From Enterobacter chengduensis (GTDB lineage: Bacteria > Pseudomonadota > Gammaproteobacteria > Enterobacterales > Enterobacteriaceae), in assembly GCF_001984825.2 (NCBI RefSeq), contig NZ_CP043318.1, forward strand, positions 2,976,001 to 3,040,000: a stretch of DNA of 64,000 nt. The letters run 5' to 3'. The notes under the pieces are model-generated. The model was given only the letters and a program-made list of their open reading frames with translations. It was not told where the DNA came from and ran no database searches. Below, one piece after another: positions 1-10,009 of the stretch; the first letter of the stretch is position 1; every line of letters begins with the position of its first letter. Made by a program: the position numbers and the translations under genes.

Positions 1-1
1 G

Positions 2-763
2 TTTCGCGGGTTCAACCTGCGCGAGCGCGTCTTTATCAGCTGGGTAGGCCTGCGCGGCGCGGTGCCGATTATCCTGGCCGTCTTCCCGATGATGGCGGGT
101 CTGGATAACGCGCGGCTGTTCTTTAACGTGGCGTTCTTCGTGGTGCTGATTTCGCTGCTGTTCCAGGGGACCTCCCTCGGGTGGGCGGCGAAAAAAGCCA
201 AAGTCGTGGTGCCTCCCGTGGGCTGGCCCGTTTCCCGCGTGGGGCTCGACATTCATCCGGAAAATCCGTGGGAACAGTTCGTCTATCAGTTGAGCGCTGA
301 CAAATGGTGCGTGGGCGCGTCGCTGCGCGATTTGCACATGCCTGCCGAAACCCGCATTGCCGCCCTGTTCCGCGATAATGTCCTGCTGCACCCTACCGGC
401 AGCACCCGCCTGCGTGAAGGGGATATTCTGTGCGTGATTGGCCGCGAGCGCGACCTGCCCGCGCTGGGCAAGCTGTTCAGCCAGTCGCCTCCGGTGGCGC
501 TGGACCAGCGTTTCTTCGGCGATTTTATTCTGGAAGCCAGCGCCAGGTTTGCCGATGTGGCGCTGATTTACGGCCTGGACGAAGGTGCTGAAGACGGTGA
601 TAACCAGCAAACGCTGGGCGAAATCATCCAGCAGCGGCTGGGCGCTGCGCCGGTGGTGGGCGATCAGGTGGAGTTTGCCGGGATGATCTGGACGGTAGCA
701 GAGAAAGAAGATAACGCGGTGCGGAAAGTCGGTTTAAGGCCGATGGAAGAGGACGCGGAATAG
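2..763 (+). CDS. cvrA: CvrA (NhaP2/YcgO) K+/H+ antiporter, C-terminal part
   Basis: The reading frame is open from the first bases of the window, so the 5' end of the gene lies outside. The visible part starts inside the last membrane segments of a CPA1-type cation/proton antiporter ([10 protein letters not shown] motif, then two hydrophobic stretches). It continues into a cytoplasmic RCK_C/TrkA-C domain (about residues 75-150 of the fragment) and a C-terminal CorC-type transporter-associated domain. The family exports K+ in exchange for H+ across the inner membrane and supports growth at low osmolarity. The gene is convergent with dadX, with a BIME-type palindrome between them, the same neighbour order as in E. 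coli. Confidence 0.93.
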   Translation, partial: FRGFNLRERVFISWVGLRGAVPIILAVFPMMAGLDNARLFFNVAFFVVLISLLFQGTSLGWAAKKAKVVVPPVGWPVSRVGLDIHPENPWEQFVYQLSADKWCVGASLRDLHMPAETRIAALFRDNVLLHPTGSTRLREGDILCVIGRERDLPALGKLFSQSPPVALDQRFFGDFILEASARFADVALIYGLDEGAEDGDNQQTLGEIIQQRLGAAPVVGDQVEFAGMIWTVAEKEDNAVRKVGLRPMEEDAE

Positions 764-771
764 CGGTTTTT

Positions 772-851
772 TGCCGGGTGGCGCTAACGCTTACCCGGCC
801 TACGTTCGAGGGTTTTGCAGGTCGGGTAAGGCGAAGCCGCCACCCGACACA
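772..851. repeat. BIME-type pair of inverted REP palindromes
   Basis: Two head-to-head palindromic units, about 772-802 and 820-851, lie between the convergent ends of cvrA and dadX. The first contains GCCGGGTGGCGC and TTACCCGGC; the second contains GTCGGGTAAGGC and GCCGCCACCCGAC. Near-identical units recur after ycgB and minE in this window. They fit the enterobacterial REP/BIME class, which in E. coli binds gyrase, Pol I or IHF and can stabilise mRNA 3' ends. Confidence 0.8.
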
Positions 852-859
852 AACATTCG

Positions 860-1930
860 TTACACCGTCACAACCGGCACTCGTGGCGCCAGGGCGCACA
901 TGAGTTCATACCCCACCGTGCCCGCCGCGGCCGCCACGTCATCAATTTTAATTTCATTACCCCACAGCTCGACCGGCGAACCGATGCCCGCCTGCGGGCA
1001 GGGCGTCAGGTCAACGGCCAGCATATCCATTGATACGGTGCCTACCGTTCCCGTGCGGACCCCATCAACCCAGACCGGCGTGCCGGTCGGCGCAATGCGC
1101 GGGTAGCCGTCGGCATAGCCGCCCGCCACGATGCCAATCCGCTGCTCGCCTTTCGCCCGGTAGCGGCTGCCGTAGCCCACCGCGTCACCGGCCTTCAGCG
1201 TCTGCACGCCAATGATCTCGCTGCGCAGGGTCATCACCGGCCTCAGGCCGCTGTTGGCAATATCCTGCCACTGGCCTGAGGGCGATGCGCCGTACAGAAC
1301 GATCCCCGGACGCACCCAGTTATAGTGCGCCTCGGGATGCCACAGCGTGGCCGCCGAGTTCGACAGCGAGCGCGGGCAGTCCAGCCCCTCTGCCGCCTGC
1401 TCGATGCGGACCATGGCATCGACAATGCCGTCCGGTTTTTCCGCATCGGCGAAGTGAGCCATCAGCGTCATTTCGCCCACGTTTTTCAGGGCGCGCAGCT
1501 GCTGCCACACCGTATGCACCCGCTCAGGCTGAAAGCCCAGGCGGTTCATGCCGCTGTTCACCTTGAGATAGATATCCAGCGGCGCGTGGAGCTTCGCGTC
1601 CTGAATCGCCTTAATCTGCCAGTTGCTGTGAACGCTGGTGGTCAGACGGTACTTGTCGAGCAGAGGCAGATCGTCGGCGTGGAAGAAGCCCTCCAGCAGC
1701 AGTATCGGCCCTTTCCAGCCGCGCTCGCGCAGCAGAATAGCCTCTTCCAGATTCAGTAGCGCAAAGCCGTCGGTGGCGCTCAGCGCGCTCCAGATACGGT
1801 CAATGCCGTGTCCGTAGGCATTGGCCTTCACCACCGACCAGACGCGTGCGCCGGGTGCTGCCCGGCGAACAATTTGCAGGTTATCCTTCAGGGCCTGCAG
1901 GTTCAGCTGGGCCAGAACGGGACGGGACAT
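860..1930 (-). CDS. dadX: catabolic alanine racemase DadX
   Basis: 356 residues, the usual length. This PLP enzyme interconverts L- and D-alanine so that DadA can oxidise the D form when alanine is used as carbon and nitrogen source. The PLP lysine is K35 in the motif VVKANAYGHG, and the second catalytic base, a tyrosine, is Y253 in VGYGSRY. An N-terminal TIM-barrel is followed by a C-terminal beta domain. It starts 9 bases after dadA on the same strand, so the two form the dadAX operon. The adjacent dadA and the catabolic context favour DadX over the biosynthetic Alr. Confidence 0.96.
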   Translation of the reverse strand: MSRPVLAQLNLQALKDNLQIVRRAAPGARVWSVVKANAYGHGIDRIWSALSATDGFALLNLEEAILLRERGWKGPILLLEGFFHADDLPLLDKYRLTTSVHSNWQIKAIQDAKLHAPLDIYLKVNSGMNRLGFQPERVHTVWQQLRALKNVGEMTLMAHFADAEKPDGIVDAMVRIEQAAEGLDCPRSLSNSAATLWHPEAHYNWVRPGIVLYGASPSGQWQDIANSGLRPVMTLRSEIIGVQTLKAGDAVGYGSRYRAKGEQRIGIVAGGYADGYPRIAPTGTPVWVDGVRTGTVGTVSMDMLAVDLTPCPQAGIGSPVELWGNEIKIDDVAAAAGTVGYELMCALAPRVPVVTV

Positions 1931-1939
1931 GACAACTCC

Positions 1940-3238
1940 TTAGCTATGCGCGCCGTGCAGGTGCTGTGGACGCGACGGCGTAAACCCCGATTGATAGCGC
2001 GCGGCACTTAAATCGTCAAACGGAATGGCCGGCGTGCGCCCGGAGATCAGGTCGCTGAGCAGCTGGCCCGATCCGCAGGCCATCGTCCAGCCCAGCGTGC
2101 CGTGTCCGGTGTTGGTCCACAGGTTTTTATACGGCGTGCGGCCCACGATCGGCGTGCCGTCCGGGGTCATCGGACGCAGCCCGGTCCAGAACGTTGCCTG
2201 CTCAACAAAGCCGCCGCGCGGGAAGAGATCGCCCACCACCATCTCCAGCGTTTCACGACGCGGCTGCAGCAGCTCGGTGTTGAAGCCAACAATCTCCGCC
2301 ATGCCGCCAACGCGGATGCGGTTATCGAAGCGGGTAATGGCGATTTTGTAGGTTTCATCCAGGATGGTCGACACCGGAGCGCCGCTCTCTTCTTTTACCG
2401 GAATGGTCAGCGAGTAGCCCTTCAGCGGGTAGACCGGAATATCGAGAATGCCTTTCAGCATCGCGGTGGAGTACGAACCAAACGCCATGACGTAGGCATC
2501 GGCTTTGATCACCTCGTCGCCGCACTTCACGCCGTAAATTTTTTCCCCTTCCGACAGCAGCTTGTCGATCGCGGTGTTAAAGCGGAACTTCACTCCCGCC
2601 TGCTCGCACATCTGCGCCAGACGTTGGGTAAAGAGCTGGCAGTCGCCGGTTTCGTCATTCGGCAGGCGCAGGCCGCCCGTCAGCTTATGCGCCACCTCCG
2701 CCAGAGCAGGCTCCACCTGCCCCAGCTGGCTGGCGTCCAGCAGCTGATACGGAACGCCGGCATCTTCCAGCACGGCGATATCGCGGGTGGCGTTTTCGTA
2801 CTGTTGTTCAGTGCGGAACAGCTGCAGCGTCCCGCCCTGGCGGCCTTCATACTCAATGCCCGTCGACGCGCGCAGCGCTTTCAGGCAGTCACGGCTGTAT
2901 TCCGCCAGGCGCACCATACGCCCTTTGTTTTCCATGTAGTGGCGAGTGTCGCAGTTGCGCAGCATCTGCCACATCCACTTCAGCTGGAACGGCGTGCCGT
3001 CAAGGCTGATGGCCAGCGGCGCGTGGCGCTGAAACATCCATTTAATCGCCTTCAGCGGAACGCCCGGCGCAGCCCACGGTGCCGCATAGCCGGGAGAGAT
3101 TTGCCCGGCGTTTGCCGCGCTGGTTTCAAGCGCCGGACCGGATTCACGATCGATAACGGTGACGTCATGTCCCGCCTGGCTTAAATACCAGGCGCTGGTT
3201 ACCCCAACGACACCACTTCCCAGTATGACAACACGCAT
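1940..3238 (-). CDS. dadA: D-amino acid dehydrogenase, DadA
   Basis: 432 residues from the ATG at 3238, the same length as the E. coli protein. An in-frame GTG two codons upstream is possible, but this ATG has GGAG just before it. DadA is a membrane-associated FAD enzyme that oxidises D-alanine and other D-amino acids to 2-oxo acids and ammonia, feeding electrons to the respiratory chain. The dinucleotide-binding motif GSGVVG is at residues 7-12, and the DAO-type C-terminal motif GHGTLGW is near the end. It is the first gene of dadAX. In E. coli the operon is controlled by Lrp and CRP. Confidence 0.96.
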   Translation of the reverse strand: MRVVILGSGVVGVTSAWYLSQAGHDVTVIDRESGPALETSAANAGQISPGYAAPWAAPGVPLKAIKWMFQRHAPLAISLDGTPFQLKWMWQMLRNCDTRHYMENKGRMVRLAEYSRDCLKALRASTGIEYEGRQGGTLQLFRTEQQYENATRDIAVLEDAGVPYQLLDASQLGQVEPALAEVAHKLTGGLRLPNDETGDCQLFTQRLAQMCEQAGVKFRFNTAIDKLLSEGEKIYGVKCGDEVIKADAYVMAFGSYSTAMLKGILDIPVYPLKGYSLTIPVKEESGAPVSTILDETYKIAITRFDNRIRVGGMAEIVGFNTELLQPRRETLEMVVGDLFPRGGFVEQATFWTGLRPMTPDGTPIVGRTPYKNLWTNTGHGTLGWTMACGSGQLLSDLISGRTPAIPFDDLSAARYQSGFTPSRPQHLHGAHS

Positions 3239-3559
3239 AGCCACTCCATTATGTGCAAAAGAACAATCTTCTAATTACAGATTGATAACCTAGTTGAAAA
3301 TATTATTCAACATACGACTTTTTTATGGTGACTTACCTCACACATCCCCCAGCATCAGGGGATAGCGCTAATTTGGGATCTCCTGCTGCGCGTTATTTTT
3401 AACCAGCATAATATGCTGAGTGATGCCGTTTTTTTGCCGTATCAAAAACGCGAAATCGCAAAGAAAAAATTTCTGCCCCAGCACGCTTTTTAACACGTTG
3501 ATCTATGCTTGAAAGGAGGCTCTCCAGACAGAGAGAGCACCCACAACGAGGGCGCGCTA
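3239..3559. promoter_or_regulatory. dadA-ycgB divergent intergenic region with CRP-type site
   Basis: These 321 bases hold no convincing gene. At 3327-3342 there is GGTGA, six bases, then TCACA, one mismatch from the CRP core TGTGA-N6-TCACA. This fits the known cAMP-CRP control of dadAX in E. coli. An AT-rich stretch at 3285-3325 lies closer to dadA and may hold its promoter and Lrp contacts. An AAAGGAGG sequence near 3512 precedes a possible upstream in-frame start of ycgB. The promoter positions are inference. Confidence 0.5.
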
Positions 3560-5092
3560 ATGGCTACTATTGATTCCCTGAACAAGGACAACACACGTCT
3601 CAGCGATGGACCCGACTGGACCTTCGAGCTGCTGGATGTCTACCTCGCCGAAATCGACCGGGTCGCAAAACTCTATCGTCTGGATACCTATCCCCATCAG
3701 ATTGAAGTCATTACGTCCGAACAGATGATGGATGCCTACTCCAGCGTCGGGATGCCGATTAACTACCCGCACTGGTCGTTTGGTAAAAAATTTATTGAAA
3801 CGGAGCGGCTGTACAAGCACGGCCAGCAGGGGCTGGCGTATGAGATTGTGATTAACTCCAATCCGTGCATCGCCTATTTAATGGAAGAGAACACCATTAC
3901 CATGCAGGCGCTGGTGATGGCGCACGCCTGCTACGGGCACAACTCCTTTTTCAAGAATAACTACCTGTTCCGCAGCTGGACGGATGCCAGCTCCATCGTC
4001 GATTACCTGATTTTCGCCCGTAAATACATTACCGACTGCGAAGAGCGCTACGGCGTGGACGAGGTGGAAAAACTGCTCGACTCCTGCCACGCGCTGATGA
4101 ACTACGGCGTGGACCGCTACAAACGCCCGCAGAAAATCTCCCTTCAGGAGGAGAAGGCCCGGCAGAAAAGCCGCGAGGAGTACCTGCAAAGCCAGGTGAA
4201 CATGCTGTGGCGCACCCTGCCGAAGCGTGAGGAGGAAAAAACGATCGCTGAAGCGCGTCGCTATCCGTCCGAGCCGCAGGAAAACCTGCTCTATTTTATG
4301 GAGAAGAACGCCCCGCTGCTGGAGCCGTGGCAGCGCGAGATCCTGCGCATCGTCCGCAAGGTGAGCCAGTATTTTTATCCGCAAAAGCAGACGCAGGTGA
4401 TGAACGAAGGCTGGGCGACCTTCTGGCACTACACCATCCTTAACCATCTGTACGACGAGGGGAAAGTCACCGAGCGGTTCATGATGGAGTTCCTCCACAG
4501 CCATACCAACGTGGTGTTCCAGCCGCCCTACAACAGCCCGTGGTACAGCGGCATTAACCCGTATGCCCTTGGTTTCGCCATGTTCCAGGACATTAAGCGC
4601 ATCTGCCAGTCGCCGACGGAAGAAGACAGGTACTGGTTCCCGGATATCGCCGGCTCCGACTGGCTGGAAACGCTGCACTTTGCGATGCGCGACTTCAAGG
4701 ATGAGAGCTTCATCAGCCAGTTTATGTCGCCGAAGATCATGCGTGATTTCCGCTTCTTCACCGTGCTGGACGATGACCGCAACAACTTTCTGGAGATCTC
4801 CGCGATCCACAACGAGGAGGGATATCGCGAGATCCGCTCTCGCCTCTCTTCCCAGTACAACCTGAGCAACCTTGAACCGAATATTCAGGTGTGGAACGTG
4901 GATTTACGCGGCGACCGCTCCCTGACGCTGCGCTATATCCCGCACAATCGCGCGCCGCTGGATAAAGGACGTAAAGAGGTGCTGAAGCATGTTCATCGCC
5001 TGTGGGGCTTTGACGTGCAGCTCGAGCAGCAGAACGAAGACGGGAGCGTCGAGCTGCTGGAGCGTTGCCCGGCGCGGTTGAATACGCTGTAG
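3560..5092 (+). CDS. ycgB: SpoVR family protein YcgB
   Basis: 510 residues from the ATG at 3560, matching E. coli YcgB. An upstream in-frame start at 3509 would add 17 poorly conserved residues. The whole protein belongs to the SpoVR/YcgB family, named after a Bacillus spore cortex protein; its biochemical role is not settled. In E. coli it is a stationary-phase (RpoS-linked) gene. A histidine-rich central part (HACYGHNSF, NEGWATFWH) resembles a metal-site arrangement, but this is only a visual impression. It is divergent from dadA and convergent with fadR, as in E. coli. Confidence 0.93.
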   Translation: MATIDSLNKDNTRLSDGPDWTFELLDVYLAEIDRVAKLYRLDTYPHQIEVITSEQMMDAYSSVGMPINYPHWSFGKKFIETERLYKHGQQGLAYEIVINSNPCIAYLMEENTITMQALVMAHACYGHNSFFKNNYLFRSWTDASSIVDYLIFARKYITDCEERYGVDEVEKLLDSCHALMNYGVDRYKRPQKISLQEEKARQKSREEYLQSQVNMLWRTLPKREEEKTIAEARRYPSEPQENLLYFMEKNAPLLEPWQREILRIVRKVSQYFYPQKQTQVMNEGWATFWHYTILNHLYDEGKVTERFMMEFLHSHTNVVFQPPYNSPWYSGINPYALGFAMFQDIKRICQSPTEEDRYWFPDIAGSDWLETLHFAMRDFKDESFISQFMSPKIMRDFRFFTVLDDDRNNFLEISAIHNEEGYREIRSRLSSQYNLSNLEPNIQVWNVDLRGDRSLTLRYIPHNRAPLDKGRKEVLKHVHRLWGFDVQLEQQNEDGSVELLERCPARLNTL

Positions 5093-5102
5093 TGCGGATT
5101 TT

Positions 5103-5176
5103 TTGCCCGGTGGCGCTGCGCTTACCGGGCCTACAGGATCCGTAGGTCGGGTAAGGCGAAGCCGCCACCCGACGAA
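5103..5176. repeat. BIME-type pair of inverted REP palindromes
   Basis: The two units at about 5103-5134 and 5143-5176 face each other. The second, with GTAGGTCGGGTAAGGC and GCCGCCACCCGAC, is almost the same as the unit after cvrA. It sits directly after the ycgB stop and before the ycgB/fadR terminator. Confidence 0.8.
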
Positions 5177-5180
5177 AAAA

Positions 5181-5209
5181 AACCTCTCATACGAGAGGTT
5201 TTTTCTTTT
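5181..5209. terminator. bidirectional terminator between ycgB and fadR
   Basis: The stem AACCTCTC/GAGAGGTT has a 4-base loop, with a run of A on its left and TTTTTTCTTTT on its right. It can end both convergent transcripts. The fadR stop codon overlaps the T tract. Confidence 0.85.
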
Positions 5210-5927
5210 AGCGACTCTGAATCGCCAAATCGCCCGGCAGCGTTTTCTGCATACGGTGCCAGATTTCACCGGAATCATGACCGTAGCGGCGCACCGTCTC
5301 ATAAACCTGTTCGTGCAAGCCTTCGGTACAGAGCTTGCTCAGCTTATGGTAGAAGCCCAGCGCCAGGCTACGCGCTTCCGGATTGGCAAAGTAGTGGCGG
5401 CCGATGCGGGTATAAAGCCCCTTCATACCGTTGAGGATCAGGCCATACACCGGGTTGCCGGAGGCAAACGCCAGGCCGCGAAACACGTTGTAATCGAGGG
5501 TGGCAAACGCGTCGGCGTGATCTTCAACCTCATTCGCGGTGGCCAGCACCGCGAGGGCGTCTTCCGGATGCTGACGGAAGGCCGTACGGATGAAGATCGT
5601 CGCAATGTTGGTGCGCACGGAGAGCAGATTATCAATCAGCTGCGGCACGCTTTCATGGTCAAGACGCGCCAGCGTTTCAAGAATGTTCAGCCCGGACGTT
5701 TCCCAGAAGTTGTTCACTTTGGTGGGCTTGCCGTGCTGGATCGTCAACCAGCCATCGCGCGCCAGCCGCTGGAGCACTTCACGCAGCGTGGTGCGGGTGA
5801 CGCCAATCAGTTCAGAGAGTTCGCGTTCAGCCGGAAGAATGGACCCCGCAGGGAAACGATTATTCCAGATGCTTTCAATGATGTACTCTTCCGCGAAACC
5901 CGCCGGGCTCTGCGCCTTAATGACCAT
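5208..5927 (-). CDS. fadR: fatty acid metabolism regulator FadR
   Basis: 239 residues from the ATG at 5927, the E. coli length; a longer in-frame reading upstream is not conserved. FadR is a GntR-family dimer. The N-terminal winged helix (about residues 8-75, with [19 protein letters not shown] as the helix-turn-helix) binds DNA, and the C-terminal helical domain binds long-chain acyl-CoA, which releases the DNA. It represses beta-oxidation genes (fadD, fadL, fadBA) and activates fabA and fabB. The target fadD is in this window with a matching operator. Divergent from nhaB, also a reported FadR target in E. coli. Confidence 0.97.
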   Translation of the reverse strand: MVIKAQSPAGFAEEYIIESIWNNRFPAGSILPAERELSELIGVTRTTLREVLQRLARDGWLTIQHGKPTKVNNFWETSGLNILETLARLDHESVPQLIDNLLSVRTNIATIFIRTAFRQHPEDALAVLATANEVEDHADAFATLDYNVFRGLAFASGNPVYGLILNGMKGLYTRIGRHYFANPEARSLALGFYHKLSKLCTEGLHEQVYETVRRYGHDSGEIWHRMQKTLPGDLAIQSR

Positions 5928-6128
5928 AGTGAGATTTCCATTACACAGCTTTAGCAAATTGGACTCATCATACCAGAGGCGCGCAGTAGCAGGTAGCACG
6001 GCAAAGTGAGAAAAGAGGGATCGCCGTTTCATTTTTGTGAAATTTACAATCGAGCCTTATCCGCCTGCTGGCCGCGATTTTTGCGTATACTGGTGTTTTG
6101 TCTTACTTGACGGGGAAGGACGTCTGTC

Positions 6129-7667
6129 GTGGAAATTTCTTTTGGCCGCGCGCTGTGGCGCAATTTTTTAGGCCAGTCTCCGGACTGGTACAAACTTATT
6201 CTTCTGGTGTTCCTGGTCGTTAACCCCCTCCTCTTTAGCGTGAGCCCGTTCATTGCCGGGTGGCTGCTGGTGGCGGAATTTATCTTCACCCTGGCGATGG
6301 CGCTAAAGTGTTATCCCCTGCTGCCGGGCGGACTGCTGGCGTTTGAAGCCGTCGTCATCGGTATGACGTCGGCAGAACACGTCAAAGCAGAACTGGCCTC
6401 AAATCTTGAAGTGCTTCTGCTGCTGATGTTTATGGTGGCGGGCATCTACTTCATGAAACAGCTGCTGCTGTTTATCTTCACGCGTCTGCTGCTCAGCATA
6501 CCGTCGAAAATGTTCCTCTCGCTGGCGTTTTGCCTCGCGGCCGCCTTTCTGTCGGCCTTCCTGGACGCGCTGACGGTCGTCGCGGTGGTGATCAGCGTCG
6601 CCGTCGGGTTTTACGGCATTTACCACCGCGTGGCCTCGTCCCGCCCGAGCGATGATTTACAGGATGACAGCCACGTCGAGGCGCATAACCGTGACGTGCT
6701 GGAACAGTTCCGTGCGTTTCTGCGCAGCCTGATGATGCATGCCGGGGTCGGTACCGCCCTGGGCGGCGTGATGACCATGGTGGGCGAGCCGCAAAACCTG
6801 ATCATTGCCAAAGCGGCAGGCTGGCACTTCGGTGAGTTTTTCCTGAGAATGGCGCCCGTGAGCGTACCGGTGCTTTTCTTCGGCCTGGCGACCTGTCTGC
6901 TGGTGGAGAAGTTTCGCCTCTTTGGCTACGGGGCGCAGCTCCCGGATCCGGTACGTCAGGAGCTGCATAAATTCGATCTGCAGAGCCGCAGCCAGCGGAC
7001 GCGCCAGGAGACGCTGCGACTGATTGCGCAGGGGGTCATCGGCGTCTGGCTTATCGCCGCGCTGGCGCTCCATCTTGCCGAAGTGGGGCTGATTGGCCTG
7101 TCCGTCATTATTCTCGCCACCAGCTTTACCGGCGTGACGGACGAACATGCCATCGGCAAGGCGTTTACCGAAGCCCTACCGTTTACCGCCCTGCTGGCGG
7201 TGTTCTTTGCCGTCGTGGCGGTGATTATCGACCAACACCTGTTCGCGCCGATTATTGCCTTTGTTTTACAGGCGTCACCGGACGCTCAGCTCTCGCTGTT
7301 TTATCTGTTTAACGGCCTGCTCTCGTCGATTTCAGATAACGTCTTTGTCGGGACGGTCTACATCAACGAGGCCAAAGCGGCCATGGAGCAAGGCGTCATC
7401 AGTGCCGGGCAGTTTGAGCTGCTGGCGGTGGCGATCAATACCGGCACCAACCTGCCGTCGGTGGCGACGCCAAACGGTCAGGCCGCGTTCCTGTTCCTGC
7501 TGACCTCCGCCCTCGCGCCGCTCATACGACTTTCTTATGGCAGGATGGTGTGGATGGCGCTGCCCTACACGCTGGTGCTCACGATAGTGGGATTGCTTTG
7601 CGTCAAAATTACCCTCATTCCCTGTACGCAATGGTTGATACAAGCGGGTATACTTGCGGCGCACTAA
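6129..7667 (+). CDS. nhaB: Na+/H+ antiporter NhaB
   Basis: 512 residues with a GTG start at 6129, preceded by GGGGAAGGA. Strongly hydrophobic with about 12 membrane segments, and highly similar to E. coli NhaB. It exports Na+ in exchange for protons across the inner membrane and contributes to sodium tolerance. The region around [14 protein letters not shown] and [12 protein letters not shown] carries the conserved polar residues of the family. Divergent from fadR; dsbB follows 46 bases downstream in the same direction. Confidence 0.96.
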   Translation: MEISFGRALWRNFLGQSPDWYKLILLVFLVVNPLLFSVSPFIAGWLLVAEFIFTLAMALKCYPLLPGGLLAFEAVVIGMTSAEHVKAELASNLEVLLLLMFMVAGIYFMKQLLLFIFTRLLLSIPSKMFLSLAFCLAAAFLSAFLDALTVVAVVISVAVGFYGIYHRVASSRPSDDLQDDSHVEAHNRDVLEQFRAFLRSLMMHAGVGTALGGVMTMVGEPQNLIIAKAAGWHFGEFFLRMAPVSVPVLFFGLATCLLVEKFRLFGYGAQLPDPVRQELHKFDLQSRSQRTRQETLRLIAQGVIGVWLIAALALHLAEVGLIGLSVIILATSFTGVTDEHAIGKAFTEALPFTALLAVFFAVVAVIIDQHLFAPIIAFVLQASPDAQLSLFYLFNGLLSSISDNVFVGTVYINEAKAAMEQGVISAGQFELLAVAINTGTNLPSVATPNGQAAFLFLLTSALAPLIRLSYGRMVWMALPYTLVLTIVGLLCVKITLIPCTQWLIQAGILAAH

Positions 7668-7713
7668 AATTCGTTTACACTGCGCTTTCTAAGCATGTTC
7701 CAGGGAAATGATT

Positions 7714-8244
7714 ATGTTGAGATTTTTAAACCAGTGCTCCCGCGGTCGCGGAGCCTGGTTGTTGATGGCCCTGACCGCCTTTGCGCTGGAGATGGTCGCG
7801 CTGTGGTTCCAGCATGTCATGGGGCTGAAACCCTGCGTGCTGTGCATTTACGAGCGCTGCGCCCTGTTCGGCATTATGGGCGCAGGCCTGGTGGGTGCAA
7901 TTGCGCCAAAATCGCCGCTGCGCTATGCGGGGATTGCTATCTGGCTGTACAGCGCCTGGAAAGGTATTGAGCTCTCCTGGCAGCACACCATGATGCAGCT
8001 GCACCCGTCGCCGTTCATGACCTGTGATTTCGCCGCCCGCTTCCCGAGCTGGCTGCCGCTGGACAAATGGCTGCCGCAGGTGTTTGTTGCCTCCGGTGAC
8101 TGCTCCGTTCGCCAGTGGGAATTCCTGACCCTGGAGATGCCGCAGTGGCTGGTGGGGATTTTTGTCGCCTACTTCGTCGTGGCGCTGCTGGTGCTGATTG
8201 CCCAGCCGTTCAAGCCGAAGAAACGCGATCTTTTCGGAAGGTAA
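7714..8244 (+). CDS. dsbB: disulfide bond formation protein DsbB
   Basis: 176 residues from the ATG at 7714; another ATG two codons upstream is also in frame. DsbB is a four-helix inner-membrane protein that re-oxidises periplasmic DsbA and passes the electrons to quinone. Both redox pairs are present: C41 and C44 (CVLC) in the first periplasmic loop, and C104 and C130 in the second. In E. coli K-12 umuDC and hlyE lie between dsbB and ycgN; here nothing lies between them but a repeat and terminators. Confidence 0.97.
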   Translation: MLRFLNQCSRGRGAWLLMALTAFALEMVALWFQHVMGLKPCVLCIYERCALFGIMGAGLVGAIAPKSPLRYAGIAIWLYSAWKGIELSWQHTMMQLHPSPFMTCDFAARFPSWLPLDKWLPQVFVASGDCSVRQWEFLTLEMPQWLVGIFVAYFVVALLVLIAQPFKPKKRDLFGR

Positions 8245-8248
8245 AAGC

Positions 8249-8275
8249 AAAACGGCAACCTCGGTTGCCGTTTTT
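8249..8275 (+). terminator. dsbB terminator
   Basis: The stem AACGGCAACC/GGTTGCCGTT is followed by TTTTT, 6 bases after the dsbB stop. Confidence 0.85.
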
Positions 8276-8283
8276 AGTGTTTG

Positions 8284-8330
8284 CGCCCTCTCCCGTGGGA
8301 GAGGGTTGGGGTGAGGGCATCAGGCCGCAC
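8284..8330. repeat. intergenic palindromic repeat
   Basis: CCCTCTCCCGTGGGAGAGGG forms a near-perfect hairpin, followed by TTGGGGTGAGGGCATCAGG. Dispersed elements of this form are common between genes in Enterobacter-like genomes. Only one copy is in this window, so its repeat status rests on general knowledge. Confidence 0.55.
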
Positions 8331-8338
8331 AACCACAA

Positions 8339-8367
8339 TAAAAAACCCGCCTCGGCGGGTTTTTTCA
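8339..8367. terminator. ycgN terminator (bidirectional)
   Basis: The stem AAACCCGCC/GGCGGGTTT has A and T runs on both sides and lies directly beyond the ycgN stop. Confidence 0.85.
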
Positions 8368-8369
8368 TC

Positions 8370-8822
8370 TCAACGGGTCGGGTGATTCATAATGTGGTCT
8401 TCCCAGTCCTGCACCTCGGACTCTTTCACCGCAATGTGGCGCACGGAAATGCGCTCGCCGTGCATCGCCGCTTTTGACCCCGTCAGCAGCGGGTGCCAGG
8501 CCGGTAAGTCTTTCCCGTCGGCCAGCAGGCGATAGGCGCAGGTATGCGGCAGCCATTCAAACGTCGGCAGATTATCCCGGGTTAACTTGATGCAGTCCGG
8601 TTCGAATTCAAAGCGGCGCTCATAGTTGCGGCACTGGCAGGTTTTAATGTTTAGCTGCTTGCAGGCCACGTTGGTGAAGTAGATTTCGTCCGTATCTTCA
8701 TCCATCAGCTTGTGCAGGCAGCACTGCCCGCAGCCGTCGCACAATGATTCCCATTCCGCGTCAGTCATGTCGTCGAGAGTTTTGCTTTGCCAGAAAGGGA
8801 TGTCGTTCATCAGGATGTCCAC
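8370..8822 (-). CDS. ycgN: YcgN, UPF0260 zinc/iron-chelate binding family protein
   Basis: 150 residues if it starts at the GTG at 8822; an ATG at 8810 (MNDIPFWQ) is an alternative, and neither has a clear ribosome site. It carries the cysteine cluster CDGCGQCC near residue 30 and further Cys residues in [12 protein letters not shown], the pattern of the CxxxCxxC metal-chelate family. Function unknown. It is followed by the divergently spaced ycgM on the same strand, as in E. coli. Confidence 0.9.
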   Translation of the reverse strand: MDILMNDIPFWQSKTLDDMTDAEWESLCDGCGQCCLHKLMDEDTDEIYFTNVACKQLNIKTCQCRNYERRFEFEPDCIKLTRDNLPTFEWLPHTCAYRLLADGKDLPAWHPLLTGSKAAMHGERISVRHIAVKESEVQDWEDHIMNHPTR

Positions 8823-8903
8823 ACGTCAAAAGAAAGCGCACCTTATAACGAGTCTGGCACGTTGTTGCAAGTTTTGCCGCCCTCTTCAGGCGGCAAGATG
8901 GGG

Positions 8904-9563
8904 TTACAGCACCCGGGTTTTCAGCGACAGGCCGTTAAAACCGACCTCAAGCTCATCACCGCTGAGCAGCGGCCCAACGCCTTCTGGCGTCCCGGTCAGG
9001 ATCACATCACCCGGTTTCAGGGTAAAGAAGCGGCTCATGTAGGCGATCAGCGGCACAATCTTATGGATCATGTCTGCGGTGGTGCCCTGCTGGCGGATTT
9101 CGCCGTTGATCTTCAGGCTGAGCGGCGTGTTCTGCGGATCGCCGGTAAACTCGCTCACCGGCACAAACGCCGAAATCGGGCAGGAATTATCAAACCCTTT
9201 GGCTTTTTCCCACGGCTGCCCGGCTTTCTTCATTTTGCCCTGCACGTCACGCAGGGTCAGATCCAGCGCCACGCCGTAGCCGGCAATCGCTTTCTGGACA
9301 TGTTCTTCGGAGGCCTGACGCAGCGTCGCGCCGATCAGCACGGCGAGCTCAACTTCGTGATGCACCGAGCCCAGCCCCTGCGGCAGCGCCAGCGGCTGAC
9401 GGATATCGCAAAGCGCCGTTTCAGGCTTAATGAACAGGACCGGCTCTTCTGGCGTCGCGCTGCCCATCTCCTTAATATGTTTTGCGTAGTTGCTGCCCAC
9501 GCAGACCACTTTGCTGACGGGATAATCCAGTAATGCACCTTGCCAGTTATGATGTTGATACAT
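8904..9563 (-). CDS. ycgM: YcgM, fumarylacetoacetate hydrolase family protein
   Basis: 219 residues, full length. The FAH fold holds a metal site, with the acidic residues in HHEVELAVLIG and the conserved end motif LTGTPEGVGPL. Relatives act as oxaloacetate decarboxylase/tautomerase or acylpyruvase on small 2-oxo acids in the cytoplasm; the exact substrate here is inferred only from the family. It lies between ycgN and ycgL, all on the minus strand and probably co-transcribed. Confidence 0.92.
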   Translation of the reverse strand: MYQHHNWQGALLDYPVSKVVCVGSNYAKHIKEMGSATPEEPVLFIKPETALCDIRQPLALPQGLGSVHHEVELAVLIGATLRQASEEHVQKAIAGYGVALDLTLRDVQGKMKKAGQPWEKAKGFDNSCPISAFVPVSEFTGDPQNTPLSLKINGEIRQQGTTADMIHKIVPLIAYMSRFFTLKPGDVILTGTPEGVGPLLSGDELEVGFNGLSLKTRVL

Positions 9564-9610
9564 GGTCGACCCCTAAACGGTTGATGTGTTGTGCTCAAAA
9601 ACAGCTGAGA

Positions 9611-9886
9611 CTATTTTTTACCGTTCGCCTCAAGATGCTGTTTTAATAAATTCTCGGGCGGCGGCGGAAGCTGTAAATAATAGCCCTGCTCGGCTAAGGC
9701 CGTTTTCACTTTATCCAGATCGGCATTAATCAATTTCTTACGACCGTCCAGCGGCAGCAGCATCGCCAGCTGTGGTCGGCCAAAGCTCTTCATTAATTCT
9801 TCAGGCACGCGTGAAAAATCGTCTTTCTTTTCGACATAAAGATAGGTCTGGTCACGGCTTGTACTTCTGTAGATCACACAAAACAT
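9611..9886 (-). CDS. ycgL: YcgL domain protein
   Basis: 91 residues starting MFCVIYRST; some annotations add about 17 residues upstream. This is a small alpha/beta protein of the YcgL family with no established activity. It is divergent from minC across about 120 bases and conserved beside minCDE in many enterobacteria, which suggests but does not show a link with division. Confidence 0.9.
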   Translation of the reverse strand: MFCVIYRSTSRDQTYLYVEKKDDFSRVPEELMKSFGRPQLAMLLPLDGRKKLINADLDKVKTALAEQGYYLQLPPPPENLLKQHLEANGKK

Positions 9887-10009
9887 GTTTTTACTCTGAA
9901 TTAATGGGTGGTTGCTTGCCTCAATATACTCCTGACTATAACATGCCTGATACTCTTCGGAATATCGCAGCGAATGGTTGCGGTTAATAGCAAATTGAGT
10001 AAGGCCAGG

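Noticed and set aside
3878..4810. Open frame of 310 codons opposite ycgB
   Set aside because: Antisense shadow; ycgB is conserved over its whole length.
5103..5954. Open frame of 283 codons opposite fadR and running through the REP element and terminator
   Set aside because: It begins inside a repeat and crosses a strong terminator; fadR on the other strand is certain.
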